DNA of 64,000 nucleotides. Source: Microglena sp. YARC (lineage: Eukaryota > Chlorophyta > Chlorophyceae > Chlamydomonadales > Chlamydomonadaceae). The DNA lies in assembly GCA_022414725.1 (NCBI GenBank), contig CM039462.1, positions 44,425,990 to 44,489,989 on the forward strand, written 5' to 3'. The position numbers and the translations under genes are program-made. Within the stretch, counting starts at the first letter, position 1. The number at the start of each line of letters is the position of its first letter. Of this stretch, positions 39,647-50,524 are shown in pieces. The notes below the pieces were generated by a model. That model saw only the letters and a list, made by a program, of their open reading frames with translations. It was not told where the DNA came from and ran no database searches.

Positions 39647-41095
39647 GCTGAAGACGGCGAGCGGGAGCACCTCTGGCTGGAGCCATGTAACCAAGTTTAT
39701 GTTCAAGTAGTGTTCATGCTTCCCATATTTAATCCGCCTGAACTTCTTCCAACGACTTGGAGGTATAAACTAAAAGGGCAAGGGCGCACACAATGGCATC
39801 TTCAGAATTCCCAAACAGGGATTGCGTGAAAGATCAGCTTTGGTGTGAATTGATTATGTCACTGCCGAAGGCAGCTAGCAGACTTAACAGCTGGAGGCAT
39901 GTAATCTTTAGCCTAGTTGGCCTACCCCTGGACTGTAACATACATACATACACACATTACCAAGATCAAGTTCACGAAGCTGGCAAGCAGCTATAAAGGC
40001 TGGAGCTACATAAACAAGTTCAAGAACAGGAATCATCAATCAATCATCCTACAGGAGTCATCAACACGAACTTGCCGAAGACGGCGATCAGCCAAATTGC
40101 TGGCTGGAGCCGTGTTCCCATGTACCAGAGTACAGGAGAACACGAAGGGTTGTAAAGTATGTTGGGAAGGGATTGATGAGACTTACAACGTAAACATGGG
40201 ACTTGGCAATCCGAGTACGGCATTTGTTGCTTAGGGCACGATATGCTACTTCTTACTAGGACACCACACCTCGAGATTCAAATCCCAAAGACTGTCAAAC
40301 ATGTATCATCTTAGACGGTGAGCAGCCTAAGTGCTGGCTGAAGCTATGTAACCAAGTTCAAGTTATCATCTTCTCGAGTGCATGTCAGTGTGGACACCAT
40401 CTCACAAAAATCACACTTTCTTGCTTCTTTGATGCACAGTTTTACTGCCTGTACCTTATGATTTCGAGGATGGTCGCATGACTGAGTGCTGCTGAGCAGG
40501 CTTGTCTTGGGTCATCTATAGCCTGTCTATGACAATAATGTTATGTAAAAAATGGGGTGCAAAATGACAAAAGCTGAAAACAAAAGCCAGACTTCCATGG
40601 ATGCTGTAGTTTAGTAGAGACAGGGAGCAGCCAAATTGCCGGCTGGAGCTATGTAACCAAGTTCAAGTAGAGACTGAAAAAAGTTTGCTCTCACACAAAT
40701 GTGCCTGAGAAGCTATAATTTGGGTTGAGTTTCTCTCTCTCTCTCTCTCTCTCCCCCCCCCCCCCCCCTCCCCACGCACACCCTATCTCTCTCGTTCTCA
40801 CACGTATCCCTTCAATCCGCTCACATGGGCACATCAGTAAAACACTGACGTCATCTAAATACTCCATTCTACTGATGAAAGCACTCTAGAGCGAAACATA
40901 ATTTATCTAATTTTCCATCCTTTCATGGAGCGGGCTTGTCTTAGTTCAACGAAGTGCAAACATCTACTCATTCCATCCACCCATGAAGGCAGGCATCTTG
41001 AGGCTAGCCTTAGCCGACACCCGTTTTCCTGGTAAATTATGTTATATTGATGCCAAAGACGGCGAGCAGCCAAACTGCTGGCTGCACAATATGCT
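39647..41095. repeat. cluster of family B (and A) interspersed repeats
   Basis: Family B copies at 39647-39705, 40072-40115, 40314-40365, 40615-40670 and 41050-41092, and family A at 39905-39945, all in the same orientation. (TC)n and poly-C lie at 40733-40770. No gene recognised between the copies. 40960-41010 resembles the kinase 3' exon end (CCATCCACCCATGAAGGCAG). Confidence 0.75.
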
Positions 41096-41199
41096 CCCTG
41101 GTTTCCGTGGGTATCGCATGGGAGGGGAAGGCTTGGCATTGGAAGACAATGAGCAGTCCAGGGTTGGCTTAAGACCCATCACATGTAACAATTCAAATT

Positions 41200-41409
41200 A
41201 TGGCACCTTCTTGTCCATGTCCTTTGGTTCAGGCTCAGCCTTCTTTCCCACCAGAAGCCTGGCCATACATAGTAGGGAAGTTTGCCAGTTCTCCCCCCGA
41301 CAACGCGTCGCCATTCCGTCGTTGCATGCAACGTATGACCCCCGGGGCCTGGCGCTTCGCCTCCAACATGCTATGGCTGCCCAACAATCCTGAATTCAAG
41401 CTTGAGTAG
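41200..41409 (+). CDS. unrecognised coding-like ORF
   Basis: Open for 70 codons with non-repetitive composition. Motifs PEAWPYIVGKFASSPP, FRRCMQRMTPGAWRFAS and MLWLPNNPEFKLE-stop. The codon pattern is less random than in neighbouring frames, but the minus strand is also partly open (ending ELANFPTMYGQASG). No family recognised; could be an isolated exon or element remnant. Confidence 0.3.
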   Translation: MAPSCPCPLVQAQPSFPPEAWPYIVGKFASSPPDNASPFRRCMQRMTPGAWRFASNMLWLPNNPEFKLE

Positions 41410-41566
41410 CTCAATGACCCTACATAAAACTGAAATAAAAACACTGGAGTAAAACCTGAACCCACCTATATCTTAAATCTAATAATCAAAACCTAAACCC
41501 CATAAACTGAAGTGGTGGGTAACTTCCCCAGGACTGGCCACACCAATGAGAGAAGTTGCTCATCTA

Positions 41567-41762
41567 CACAGTGTTTCTTTTTGGGGGCTAGTCATGTCAG
41601 CCTCCCGCCAGCCCCATTAGCCGCCAACCAAAGGCTTGCACCTGCAACGGAATGCCTGCCATGCCAGCCCTCAGGCGCACTAGCTAGCTCCAGGTTTGGG
41701 CCAATGACAGGGAAAGGGAGCTGACTTGAAGCTGCTACCTATAGCCCAAGAAAGAAGCAGTG
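41567..41762 (-). mobile_element. ~196-bp MITE, copy 2 (inverted)
   Basis: The reverse complement matches 21256-21451 in both termini (CACTG.TTCTTTCTTGGGCT ... AGCCCCCAAAAAGAAACACT) and in interior blocks (AGTCAGCTCCCTTTCCCTGT, GGCATGGCAGGCATT). Confidence 0.75.
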
Positions 41763-42204
41763 ATGATGATCTACAGGCAATCCATATTATGAGCAGGCTC
41801 CCAAGTGTACCTCAACAAGTTGTTAAACTGCCTCTGTAGAGACCTGTAAATGTCTATAATCGGTATGAGTCTGAGTTCAAACCCTGTCATACTCCCTGAT
41901 TTTCGTGGCTATTGCACTGAGGGAAGTAATGTAATCTGCAAACTGTTAGACGCCGAATTGCCGGCGTAAAGAACCTCGTAACAATTCTTCTTCTCCTTCC
42001 CCAGTGTAAGAATGTATTAGTACACATTTTACTTATGCCCTTGCCTCAGCTACATAATGGCTAGAAGACCCCCTGAATGTGAGGAGCAGGCTAGTCTTGA
42101 GAGGTCAACTTTGACATGGCGATGACAATGTGGGATTGTATTGGGTCAACAATGGCCGGTCTATAACAATGTATTGTCAACACCTATCTCTTAGCAAGGT
42201 CCAC

Positions 42205-42900
42205 CATGACTCCTCAAGGACATGAACATCTAGTTCATAGTAAGGTCCAACATGACCACTCATGAAGCCAGTCTTCTCAGGAACCATCGCAGCCTATCAT
42301 GAGCTGTCGCAGAAGCCCAGGGTCGTGGCCATGGGCGCTGCGCCAAGACTTGTCCAACATCTCCCTGAACAGCGCGATCCTCACCGCGAGGCTCATCGCT
42401 GATCGCGAGCGTGAAAGCCCCGCAGGAGAACAAGGGTACATCGACAAGGACTTCCTCTCCAGGGCCTGTGGCTTTTTCTCCTCAACCTCCTAAGCTGCTT
42501 GTCTTGGGTCAACTCTGGCCTGCCCATCACAATGTATTGTTAACATCAACTTCTGTGTAAGGTCCGCCCACTCATGAAGCCAGCCTTCTCAGGCACCACC
42601 TGTGACTCCTTCTCTTCCATACCCTATGTGCTGCTTGTCTTGGGTCAACTCTGGCCTGTCTATGACAATGCATTGAGGTGCACACATATACTTCTTTCAT
42701 CCACTCGTGAAGCCAGCCTTCGCAGACACCACCTATGGCTCCTCCACCTATGCTTCTTGTCTTGGATCAACAATTGTCTGTCTTTGACAAAGTAATGTAG
42801 TGCACAAATATACTTCTTCCAGCCACTCGTGAAGCCAGGCACCTTGAAACCAGCCTTCACAAGCACCACCACCTCCTCTTCAAGTTTGTGCACAGCCTTC
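42205..42900. repeat. tandem degenerate copies of the kinase last exon end
   Basis: Downstream of the kinase stop codon (42991) the end of the last exon, encoding KAGFKVPGFMSGWKK, is repeated at about 42812-42885, 42685-42735, 42555-42605 and 42215-42290, with spacers sharing CTTGTCTTGGGTCAACTCTG. 42299-42493 is a GC-rich open stretch (+) with no recognised product. Confidence 0.8.
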
Positions 42901-42990
42901 TTTCACACTGATGTGAAGACCTGCTAATCCACAAGCATTATATCTTGTGCCCATGCAAGTGTGAGATCGTACTCTTACACTTGTACGCAT

Positions 42991-43275
42991 CTACTTCTTC
43001 CATCCACTCATAAAGCCAGGCACCTTGAACCCAGCCTTCGCAGGCACCACCACCTCCTCCTCCTCCACAGGTTCAGGCACAGGCTTCTTCTTTGCGGTCT
43101 TGGATGAAAACCACCCAGGTGTCTTGATGTTTTCAGATGCTGACGATGCTCCGTTATTTTTCTTTCGTGCAGGCGCGACGTCAGGGGCACCGGAGCGGTT
43201 CTTGCCGCTTCCATTTGAGCTGCTGCTGCCGTTGCTACCACCCTCCTCCTTCCCCTTCTTCCTTTTCAACTCAGA
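42991..43275 (-). CDS. STT7: kinase gene, last exon (basic C-terminal tail)
   Basis: Acceptor TTGCTTGCAG. Frame SELKRKKGKEEGG, a Ser/Gly/Asn linker, TPGWFSSKTAKKKPVP, EEEEVVVPAK, ending KVPGFMSGWKK-stop. Phase 0 with the preceding exon. The Lys-rich tail fits a stromal C-terminal extension. Intact. Confidence 0.75.
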   Translation of the reverse strand, partial: SELKRKKGKEEGGSNGSSSSNGSGKNRSGAPDVAPARKKNNGASSASENIKTPGWFSSKTAKKKPVPEPVEEEEVVVPAKAGFKVPGFMSGWKK

Positions 43276-43309
43276 CTGCAAGCAAGAACAGGATTGTGAT
43301 AAGGAACAT

Positions 43310-43640
43310 TTGTGGTTAGGGAGGATAATGGTTTGGAAAAGGATTGTGGTTCCGGAGGGTTATGGTTTGGAGCAAGATTGTGGTTTGGGACGATTGTGGT
43401 TAGGGAGGGTTATGGTTTGGAACAAGATTGTGACTTGGGACAACTGTGGTTAGGGAGGGTTATGGTTTGGAACAAGATTGTGACTTGGGACAACTGTGGT
43501 TAGGGAGGGTTATGGTTTGGAACAAGATTGTGACTTGGGACGACTGTGGTTAGGGAGGGTTATGGTTTGGAACAAGATTGTGGTTTAGGACAATTGTGGT
43601 TAGGGACGATTGTGGCTAGGGAGGATTATGGTTAGGAACA
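43310..43640. repeat. 49-bp tandem array
   Basis: About six units of GGTTATGGTTTGGAACAAGA plus TTGTGACTTGGGACAACTGT in the kinase's last intron. Confidence 0.9.
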
Positions 43641-43739
43641 GGATTGTGCTTTGGCATGGATTTGGCTTCTATTTGGATTATGCAAAATTCAATTCGTGCT
43701 GCCACTGCTACTGCCCTCCCCCTTCTTAGTTTCAACTCA

Positions 43740-44400
43740 GACTGCAAATGTGAACAGGATCGTGATTTAGGATTGTGTCTTCACAAGCATTTGGCTTCCA
43801 TTGTGGCAAGGAAATAGATATGATGCAAATGTGAACATGATTGTGGATTCACATGCATTTGACTTCAATTGTGGCAAGGAAACAGATAAGATGCAAGTGT
43901 GAACATGACTGTGCTTTATGATTGCAGATTCACATGCATTTTTCTTCCACTGTGGCAAGGAAGCAGATCTGATGCGAGCGTGGACATAATTGTGGTTCAG
44001 GAATGTGGATTCACATAGATTTTTCTTCCACTGTGGTAGGGAAACCGATCTCATGCGAGCGTGGACATGACTGTGCTTTATGAGTATGGATTCACATGGA
44101 TTTTTCTTCCACTGTGGCAAGGAAGCAGATCTGAAGCGTGGACATGATTGTGATTTAGAAATGTGGATTCACATAGATTTGGCCTAGACTGTGGCAAGGA
44201 AACAGATCTCATGCGAGCATGGACATGACTGTGCTTTATGAGTGTGGATTCACATACATTGGCTTCCACTGAGGCAAGGAAGCAGATATAATGCAAGCGT
44301 GAACAAGATAGTGGTTCCACGTGGATCTGGCTTCCATGTGATGGTGTTGCTAGCGCCTTGTGCTGCTACTCGTGCACTATCTTCCAATCCCAACTCTTGA
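43740..44400. repeat. ~80-bp tandem array ending in an exon fragment
   Basis: Seven or eight units around GATTCACATG.ATTT.TCTTC, CACTGTGGCAAGGAAGCAGA and GCGTGGACATGA. At 44335-44400 the minus strand carries a degenerate copy of exon 44691-44545 (RELGLEDSA.VAA.GASNTI). An inverted copy of this end lies at 47405-47560. Confidence 0.85.
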
Positions 44401-44544
44401 CAGGTTCTTGCTTATGTCAGCCCTCCCCCCCCCCTCCCCCCCCTCACACACACACACAAACACACTCTTGCCAGCCACACCCTCTCGTCTGGTCTCCACC
44501 CACCCACCTCCCTGACCATACCCACCCACCACCCACATCCATAC

Positions 44545-44691
44545 CTTGCGTTCCTGCCACCATGCGATAGTGTTGCTAGCGCCTCGTGCTGCAACTGGCG
44601 CACTATCTTCCAATCCTAACTCTCGGTAGATGCTCGCCTCTGTGAGGGCATCTGCCTTGCCAGCATTCAGGGTGTCTTGCAGGTAACCAGA
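44545..44691 (-). CDS. STT7: kinase gene exon (C-terminal region)
   Basis: 49 codons, acceptor CCCTCCAG, donor GTATGG. SGYLQDTLNAGKADALTEAS, then IYRELGLEDSAPVAARGAS, then NTIAWWQERK. Phase 0 on both sides. Corresponds in position to the helical region after the STN7 kinase domain. Assignment to this gene rests on order and phase. Confidence 0.7.
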
Positions 44692-44699
44692 CTGGAGGG

Positions 44700-45450
44700 C
44701 ATGGGTGAGGGGATGAAGGGGTGAATGGGGGGGGGGGGGGAGGGGATGAACGTGGGAGGGAGTGAAGGGGGTAAAGGGGTGAGTGGGTGAGAGGGTTAAG
44801 TGTTGGGGAGTGAAGGGGTAAGATTGAGGGGGTGAGTGGGTAAGGGTGAGGGTAAAGGGGTGAGGGGGTGAGGGGATGACGGCGCGAGAGGCTGGAAGGG
44901 AGAGAGGTAAGCGGGTGAGTGAATGAGGAGTCGCCAGAGCGTCTTGCCGGTAATCAGTCTGGAGGGCATGGGTGAGGGGATGAAGGGATGAATGGGGTGG
45001 GGGGGGAGGGGATGAACGTGTGAAGGAGTGAAGGGGGTAATGGGTGAGTGGGTGAGAGGGTTAAGTGTTGGGGAGTGAAGGAGTAAGATTGAGGGGGTGA
45101 AGGGGGTAAGGATGATGGTTAAGGGGTGGGTGGGTGAGGGGATGACGGCGCGAGAGTCTGAAAGGGAGAGAGGTAAACGTGTGAGTGAATGAGGAGTCAC
45201 CAGAGCGTCTTGCCGGTAACCAGTCTGGAGGGCATGGGTGGGGGTGGAGGGGTAAGGGGGTGAAGGGGTGGGGGTATGAGGGGATGAGCACGTGAGGGAG
45301 TGAAGTGGGTGAAGGGGTAGGGGTGAGTGGGTAAAGGTGAGGGTTAAGGGGTGAGTGGGTGAGGGAGTGAAAGGGAGAGGGGTGAGAGGGTGAGTGAATG
45401 AGGAGCCACTAGTGTGTCTTGCAGGTAACCAGTCTGGAGGGCATGGGTGC
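44700..45450. repeat. ~250-bp tandem copies of a kinase exon start in G-rich filler
   Basis: The acceptor side of exon 44691-44545 (minus strand ATGCCCTCCAGACTGGTTAC) is repeated at about 44940-44975, 45200-45240 and 45418-45445, embedded in GGGTGAGGGGATGAAGGGG-type DNA. Confidence 0.85.
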
Positions 45451-45599
45451 GGGGGGGGCGGCGTGAGGGATTAGAGGGTGAGTGGATGACGACGCGGGGG
45501 AGACGGGGGTGGGGTGAGGGTGGGGATTAGGGATTGGGGAGAGATATGAGGTAGTGAGGGGTGAGGGGATGATGGGTGAGTAGTCGAGGTGGTGGGGTG

Positions 45600-46300
45600 A
45601 GGGTGAAGGTGTGTCCCAAGCCCAAGCCCGCTCAAACCACTTTTTGTTGTCAAATCTGAAAGTGGGTTTTTTCTAGCTTAATGTTTTTAGGCCTCCTTCA
45701 GGGACAGCGTTTTAATGCTTAGTGTTTTAATGCTTAGTGTAGCTTTTATAGCCCTGTCAGTGTCGTCAAAAAAAACCGATTTTAAACATTTTATAGCAAT
45801 AATTTCGCAGAAACAGGGTAAAAACTAGAGATTGCTATATGTGGTGGGAAAAAGCCCTGGCTCAAACTTTTAGAAAATGTTGTATTCTACAGTCCAGTGG
45901 CTCACGTTATCATCACATCACACACACCACACTTTCTAAAATCTCACACACACCACACATCATCATCACCTCATATTTACACAACACATTATCATACACC
46001 ACACATATTTATCACCCCACACATTCTAAAATTCCTCACACACCACACGTTATCATCACCTCACACACACCACACTTCCAAATATTCCAAAAATTTAAAA
46101 CTTGGATTTAAAAAAAAATGATTGGTCCCCAACCACAGTGACCCACATTTGAGCAGAGTCCAACACCGTTTTTTAAATTATAATATTCTGAACTTCAAAA
46201 ATAAGAAAACCAATCTTTGTTCCCAATCACAGCGACTCACACTTGAGGGGTGGCCAACACCATTCATTACCTTACCCAATTCATAACTTCAAAAGGTTAA
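45600..46300. other. intron with TTTTATAGC and CACACACCACAC tracts
   Basis: 45640-45840 shares blocks with 34740-34900 (AAGCTA, AAAACGCTGTCCCAGGAGGA antisense, CGAAATTATCGCTATAA antisense), i.e. an inverted interspersed repeat of about 190 bp. 45905-46080 is CATCACC / CACACCACA low complexity. No exon. Confidence 0.6.
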
Positions 46301-47022
46301 ATTTGTCCCCGACCACAGTTATTAACGCTTGTCGAGATGCCTGAGCCGACAGCTTGAGTCCCTGCCTTGAACATGAAGTTCCCATTTTCGGCAACATTGG
46401 CAGGGCCAGTGAACTCCAACAGCCCACATTGCTCTCACCCCAAACCCAACAAGTTTTCAAATGTTAAAAAAACGAATTTGTCCCTAACCACAATAAGTGA
46501 CGTTTGTCGAGAAGTCGGAGCCGACAGCTCAAGTCTCAGACTTGAACATAGAGTTCACGATTTAGGTGACATTGTCAGAGCCAGTAAACCCAATGGCCCA
46601 CATTACTCCCACCCTAACATTAACATAATATACAAATTATACCCAACCAGTGACTCACGTTTTTCGAGATGCCCGAGCCAGTAGCTTGAGTCCCAGCCTA
46701 GATCATGGAGTTCACATTTTTGGCAACATTGGCAGGGCCAGTGAACTCAAATGGCTCACATTACTCCCACCCTACTCATAACCATTTCAAAAGTTCACAT
46801 ATTATTTACAAAATAAAATTGTCCCCAAACAGTGGCTCACGTGTGTAGATATGGCCGAGCCGACATCAAGCGTCCCGGCCTCGTACAATGAGTTCATATT
46901 TTGGGAGACGTTGGCCGAGCCAGTAAACCCAACGGCTCACATTATTATCACCCTAAACTCAAGATCTTTTCAAATGTTCAAATATGATAATTTTTGTTTT
47001 GTCCCCGACCACAGTGACTCAC
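46300..47022. repeat. ~190-bp tandem copies of kinase exon end plus donor
   Basis: Four copies downstream of exon 47143-47023 (near 46850-46925, 46660-46745, 46505-46580 and 46320-46410). Each encodes on the minus strand a version of FTGSANVA.N...KAGT.AV.SGIST, followed by CGTGAGTCACTGTGGTCGGG or a variant containing the donor. Confidence 0.9.
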
Positions 47023-47143
47023 GTTTGTCGAGATGCCCGAGCTGACAGCTCGCGTGCCAGCCTTGTACAAGGAGCTCATATTTTGGGCGACATTGGCCGA
47101 GCCAGTGAACCAGGGGTGGTTCAAGGACTCAGCAGCGGAGGGC
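47023..47143 (-). CDS. STT7: kinase gene exon: end of kinase domain (subdomain XI)
   Basis: Acceptor CTATCCAG, donor GTGAGT. PSAAESLNHPWF is the canonical R-x-S-A..AL.HP.F end of a Ser/Thr kinase fold; the Arg codon is completed across the junction with exon 49156-48967 (KPKE-R). Then TGSANVAQNMSSLYKAGTRA. Intact, phase 0 out. Confidence 0.88.
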
Positions 47144-47181
47144 CTGGATAGGAGTTGGTAGAGTCAGGGTGTGGGATTATA

Positions 47182-47214
<33 letters not shown>

Positions 47215-47404
47215 ATATATATATATATAGAGAGAGAGAGCCTGGATAGTAAGTTACAGAGAGTGGCGGTTGTCAGAGAAGATACTAGGGTTTGGAGGCT
47301 CGGGTTTCAGGGTTTAGGGTCAGCACCTCTGCAGCTCCTTACTAGGAGATGATTGCCCTCATAGCTAGTAGTGGTGTGGTGTGGTGTGGTGTGGTGAGGT
47401 GTGG

Positions 47405-47560
47405 CAAGCATACGTCAAGAGTTGGGATTTGCAGACAGTGCACGAGTAGCAGCAAGAGGCGTTAGTAACACCATTGCATGGAAGCCAGATCCACGTGAAA
47501 CTACTATCTTGTTCATTCTTGCATCAAATCTGTTTCCTTGCCACAGTGGAAGCTAAATGA
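47405..47560 (+). pseudogene. inverted copy of kinase C-terminal exon fragment
   Basis: On the plus strand GTCAAGAGTTGGGATTTGCA, then GCACGAGTAGCAGCAAGAGG, TGGAAGCCAGATCCACGTG and TTGCCACAGTGGAAGC. This matches the reverse complement of 44250-44400 over about 150 bp. Same gene, opposite strand. Confidence 0.8.
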
Positions 47561-47699
47561 GGGGGCTTGCTTCCGTTCAGTCTGATCCCGTTAGGTTAAA
47601 CGACTCTGCTGCATCCAATTCGTGCACCCGGCAGAACGAATGCGGTTTCTAAAGGTTGGTCCTTTCTATCAGGGGCGGTAACAACCGGACATAAGGGTA

Positions 47700-47985
47700 A
47701 ATCTGGGGGCTCCCGCTCCCCTGAAGGGGTGAGGGTGAGGGTGAGGGGGGGGGGGGGGGGGTGGGGGCACCAAGACAATACGACCCCCGGAGCCTTTGTT
47801 GCGTCCCCTTGAGGGTGGTGTGGTGTGGTGCGGGTCAATGAGGTGGCGTGAGATGCAGGCTTACGTTCAGTCTGAACCTGTTAGGTTTACACCAGAGGCG
47901 TTTACACGACTCCCCGAACCCAAACAGCAGCCCCCCCACCTCCCCCGCCTCGCACACACACACATCAACACAGCCCCCACCTCTC
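47700..47985. other. G-rich tract and filler between exon arrays
   Basis: Poly-G at 47738-47762, GTGAGGGTGAGGG. TACGTTCAGTCTGA.CC.GTTAGG occurs twice (47570 and 47862). Nothing coding. Confidence 0.5.
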
Positions 47986-48965
47986 TTTAGGCTTGTAGGC
48001 CATCAAGTCTCACAGGAGCTCCCATCCAGCGCCCTCATCTAGGCATCCATCCAACACATCAAAAGCTGTCCTTCAGCTCACCCACTGACACCCCAACCAC
48101 ATTCACTGCGGCTCGTAGCTCAAAAAGCAGACCCCCCCCCCCCCCCCCTCTACCCCCCTCGCACACACCCGCCTGCCACACACAATAAACAGCACCCCAC
48201 CTCTCTTGAGGCTTGTAGGAACATCATGTTACACAGGAGCTCCCATCCAGCACCACCAACTAGGTCAAACATCTCAAAGCCTCCTACCCACCCCCAACCC
48301 ACTCACACATGGCACATCAGAAGTGACACACCATCAACACAGCCCCCCACCTTTCTTTAGGCTTGTAAAGCATCAAGTCACACAAGAGCTCCGATCCAGC
48401 GCCATCATCTAGGCATCCATCCAACATCTCAAAGCTGTCTTCCAGCTCACTCATTTACACCCTGACCCACATGTCACTCCCCCGAACCCAAACAGCAGCC
48501 CCCCCCACCCCTCACCCCCCCCCCCCCCTCCTTCAAACACACACACAACCACACACATCCATAAATACAGTAGCCCACCTCTCTTAGGCTTGTAGGACAT
48601 CAAGTCACACAGGAGCTCCCATCCAGCTTGCCATGATATAGGCATCCATCCCAACACTACACAACCGTCCTTCAGCTAACTCATTTACACCCTGACCCAC
48701 ATGACACTGCGCTCGTGGGACAAACAGCACCCCCCACACACCCACACACATCCATCAATACAGTAGTTTACCTCTCTTTAGGCTTGTAGGAAATCAAGTC
48801 ACACAGGAGCTCCCATCCAGCGCCATAATCTAGGCATCCATCCAACACATCAAAGCCGTCCTTCAGCTCACCCATTTACACCTCAACCCACATGTCACTG
48901 TGCTCATAGGAACAAAACAGCAGCCCCCCCCACACACAGCACAACCCCATCAACACAGCCCCCCA
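47985..48965. repeat. ~200-bp tandem copies of kinase exon end plus donor
   Basis: Five copies downstream of the exon ending at 48967, at about 48770-48870, 48577-48685, 48350-48450, 48200-48290 and 47985-48080. Each encodes GWELLCDLMSYKPK-like sequence. The copy at 48770-48870 is fully open (ELKDGFDVLD...GAGWELLCDL) and has a GTAAAC donor, whereas the first exon copy has a frame break. Poly-C and CACACA filler separate copies. Confidence 0.9.
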
Positions 48966-48966
48966 C

Positions 48967-49156
48967 CTCTCTTTAGGCTTGTAGGACATCAGGTCACACA
49001 GGAGCTCCCATCCAGCGGCCGCGCCCCCGGATTCAATCAAGGTCCAACATCTCAAAGCCGTCCTTAAGCTCCGACTTCTTCGCCCTGCCATCTCTTAACA
49101 GTTGCTCCTCAGACTTGCGCCATGCTCGGAGATCCCACTTAAGAGATTCTAGCTTC
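48967..49156 (-). pseudogene. STT7: kinase gene exon: WDLRAWRK to GWELL (one frameshift)
   Basis: Acceptor AACCACAG completes FN-K from the previous exon. KLESLKWDLRAWRKSEE, ELKDGFEMLDLD, then after a one-base frame change ESGGAAAGWELLCDL and MSYKPKER with donor GTGGGG. STN7 has the same order (YDL..WRK, GFE.VDLD, GWELLTSMVRYK.RQR). Confidence 0.82.
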
Positions 49157-49164
49157 CTGTGGTT

Positions 49165-49450
49165 TGTTGGTTTGTTGGGTGGGTGGGTGGTTTGTTCGTT
49201 GGTTGGTTTGTTGGTTGGCTGGGTGGTTATTGGTTGGAGGTGGTAAGAAAAAGAAAGAAAGAGTTCTCCTTAGACTTGCGCCATGCCCGGAGATCCCACT
49301 AAAGAGATTCTAGCTTCCTGTGGCTGGTTGAGTGGGTGGCTAGTTGGTTGGTTTGCTGGGGTGCGTGCGAAAATAAAAAAAAGAGTTCTCCTTAGATTTG
49401 CATGCATGCGTGCAGGACCAACTTCGTAGATTCTAGCTTTTCGTGGTTGG
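49165..49450. repeat. degenerate copies of a kinase exon start with GGTTGGTTTG filler
   Basis: Antisense AAGAGATTCTAGCTTCCTGT (acceptor plus KLESL) recurs at 49303-49322 and, more degenerate, at 49425-49445, together with CTTAGACTTGCGCCATGCCC. These lie upstream of the exon, so here the acceptor side was amplified. Confidence 0.8.
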
Positions 49451-49499
49451 TCTGTTGTTTGTTTGATTGTTTGTTGTTGTGCTTGTCTGTTGTTGTGGT

Positions 49500-49770
49500 C
49501 GTAAGTCAAATCAAGCCAAGCCAAGTCAAGCCCACCCTAGTCAAGTCAAGTCAAGTCCACCCAACCCAGTCCAAGTCGAGCCAAGCTCACCCAAGTCAAG
49601 CCCAGCCAAGCTCACCACAAGTCAAAACCAAGCCAAAAAGCTCACCCAAGTCAAGCTCACCCAAGTCAAGCCAAGCTCACCCGAAACCAAGACAAGGTCA
49701 CCCAAGTCAAGCCAGTCCGCTTACCCAAGCCAAGCAAGGTCACCCAAGTCAAGCCAAGTGTAGAAAGTAA
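49500..49770. repeat. AAGTCAAGCCAAGCTCACCC array
   Basis: Irregular units of 10-24 bp built on CAAGTCAAGCC. Followed at 49855-50090 by C-rich CCCCCACCCC DNA that yields false Pro and Gly frames. Confidence 0.85.
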
Positions 49771-49774
49771 GGAA

Positions 49775-50190
49775 ATTCACTTGTTGAATACAATGATGTT
49801 GTTGTTGTTGGGCAGCCCAGGACATTTGCAACATTGACACCGCCCGATCACTGTTTCATTTGCCCCCCCACCCCCCACCCTCCTACCCCCCCCCACCATG
49901 CCTCCCCGCCCCCCCCCCCCACCCCCCCACCCCATCCCCCCCCCCAACACACCTCCCCCCGCCTCCTAGCCCACCCCCCCCCTCCACCCCGCCCCCGTCC
50001 CCCCACCCCCCCCACTCCCCACCCCCCCCCCACGCTCCCCCCACCTCTCCCACCCCCCCCCCCCAACACACACATCCCACCACCAACACCAGACTAGGCA
50101 AGCGTAGAAAGTCAGGGAACTCACTTGTGAAATACAATGATGGCGTCCATGTCGTTGCGCAGCCCAGGGAATGACAATTTGCAACAGTAA
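49775..50190 (-). pseudogene. two degenerate copies of a kinase exon end
   Basis: Downstream copies of the end of exon 50524-50318: 50120-50190 (GVLLLQ, then after an extra [17 protein letters not shown] and a GTGAGT donor) and 49780-49850 (PGLPNNNNIIVFNK and a GTGAAT donor). Confidence 0.82.
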
Positions 50191-50317
50191 CACGCCTGTA
50201 TTACTGTTCATGCCCCCCCTCCCCCCCCACCCGCATTCCACTCTCCTCCCCCCACCCACCCCCCCACACACATCCACCACCACACCAGGTAAGGCATAGA
50301 GAGTGAGGGAACTCCAC

Positions 50318-50524
50318 TTGTTGAATGTAATGATGGCGTTATTTGTCGTTGCGCAGGTCCATGCGGTAATGACATTTGCAACATTGAACACGCCGACGCT
50401 GTACATGTCAAAGCGGTCAGGTTTCTCCATACCCCACAGCACGGGAGACAGGAGGGCAGCTACTGGGAGGGGTGGCGGCTTCACTGTTTGGGTGCTCATC
50501 ACGTACTGCTGAGGGGGGGCGTAC
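50318..50524 (-). pseudogene. STT7: kinase gene exon: [14 protein letters not shown] to FNK (frameshifts)
   Basis: Acceptor GTGTACAG completes the Arg of DPR and gives [41 protein letters not shown]. From there frames slip (extra bases near 50395 and 50365) before NAIITFNK and a GTGGAG donor. STN7 reads DPRYAAPEQYIMSTQT...APVAAALSPVLW...LPDRFDIYS. Partial duplicate at 50585-50690. Confidence 0.85.

Noticed and set aside
49834..50174. Pro-rich and Gly-rich frames
   Set aside because: Products of C-rich filler between copies of a kinase exon.
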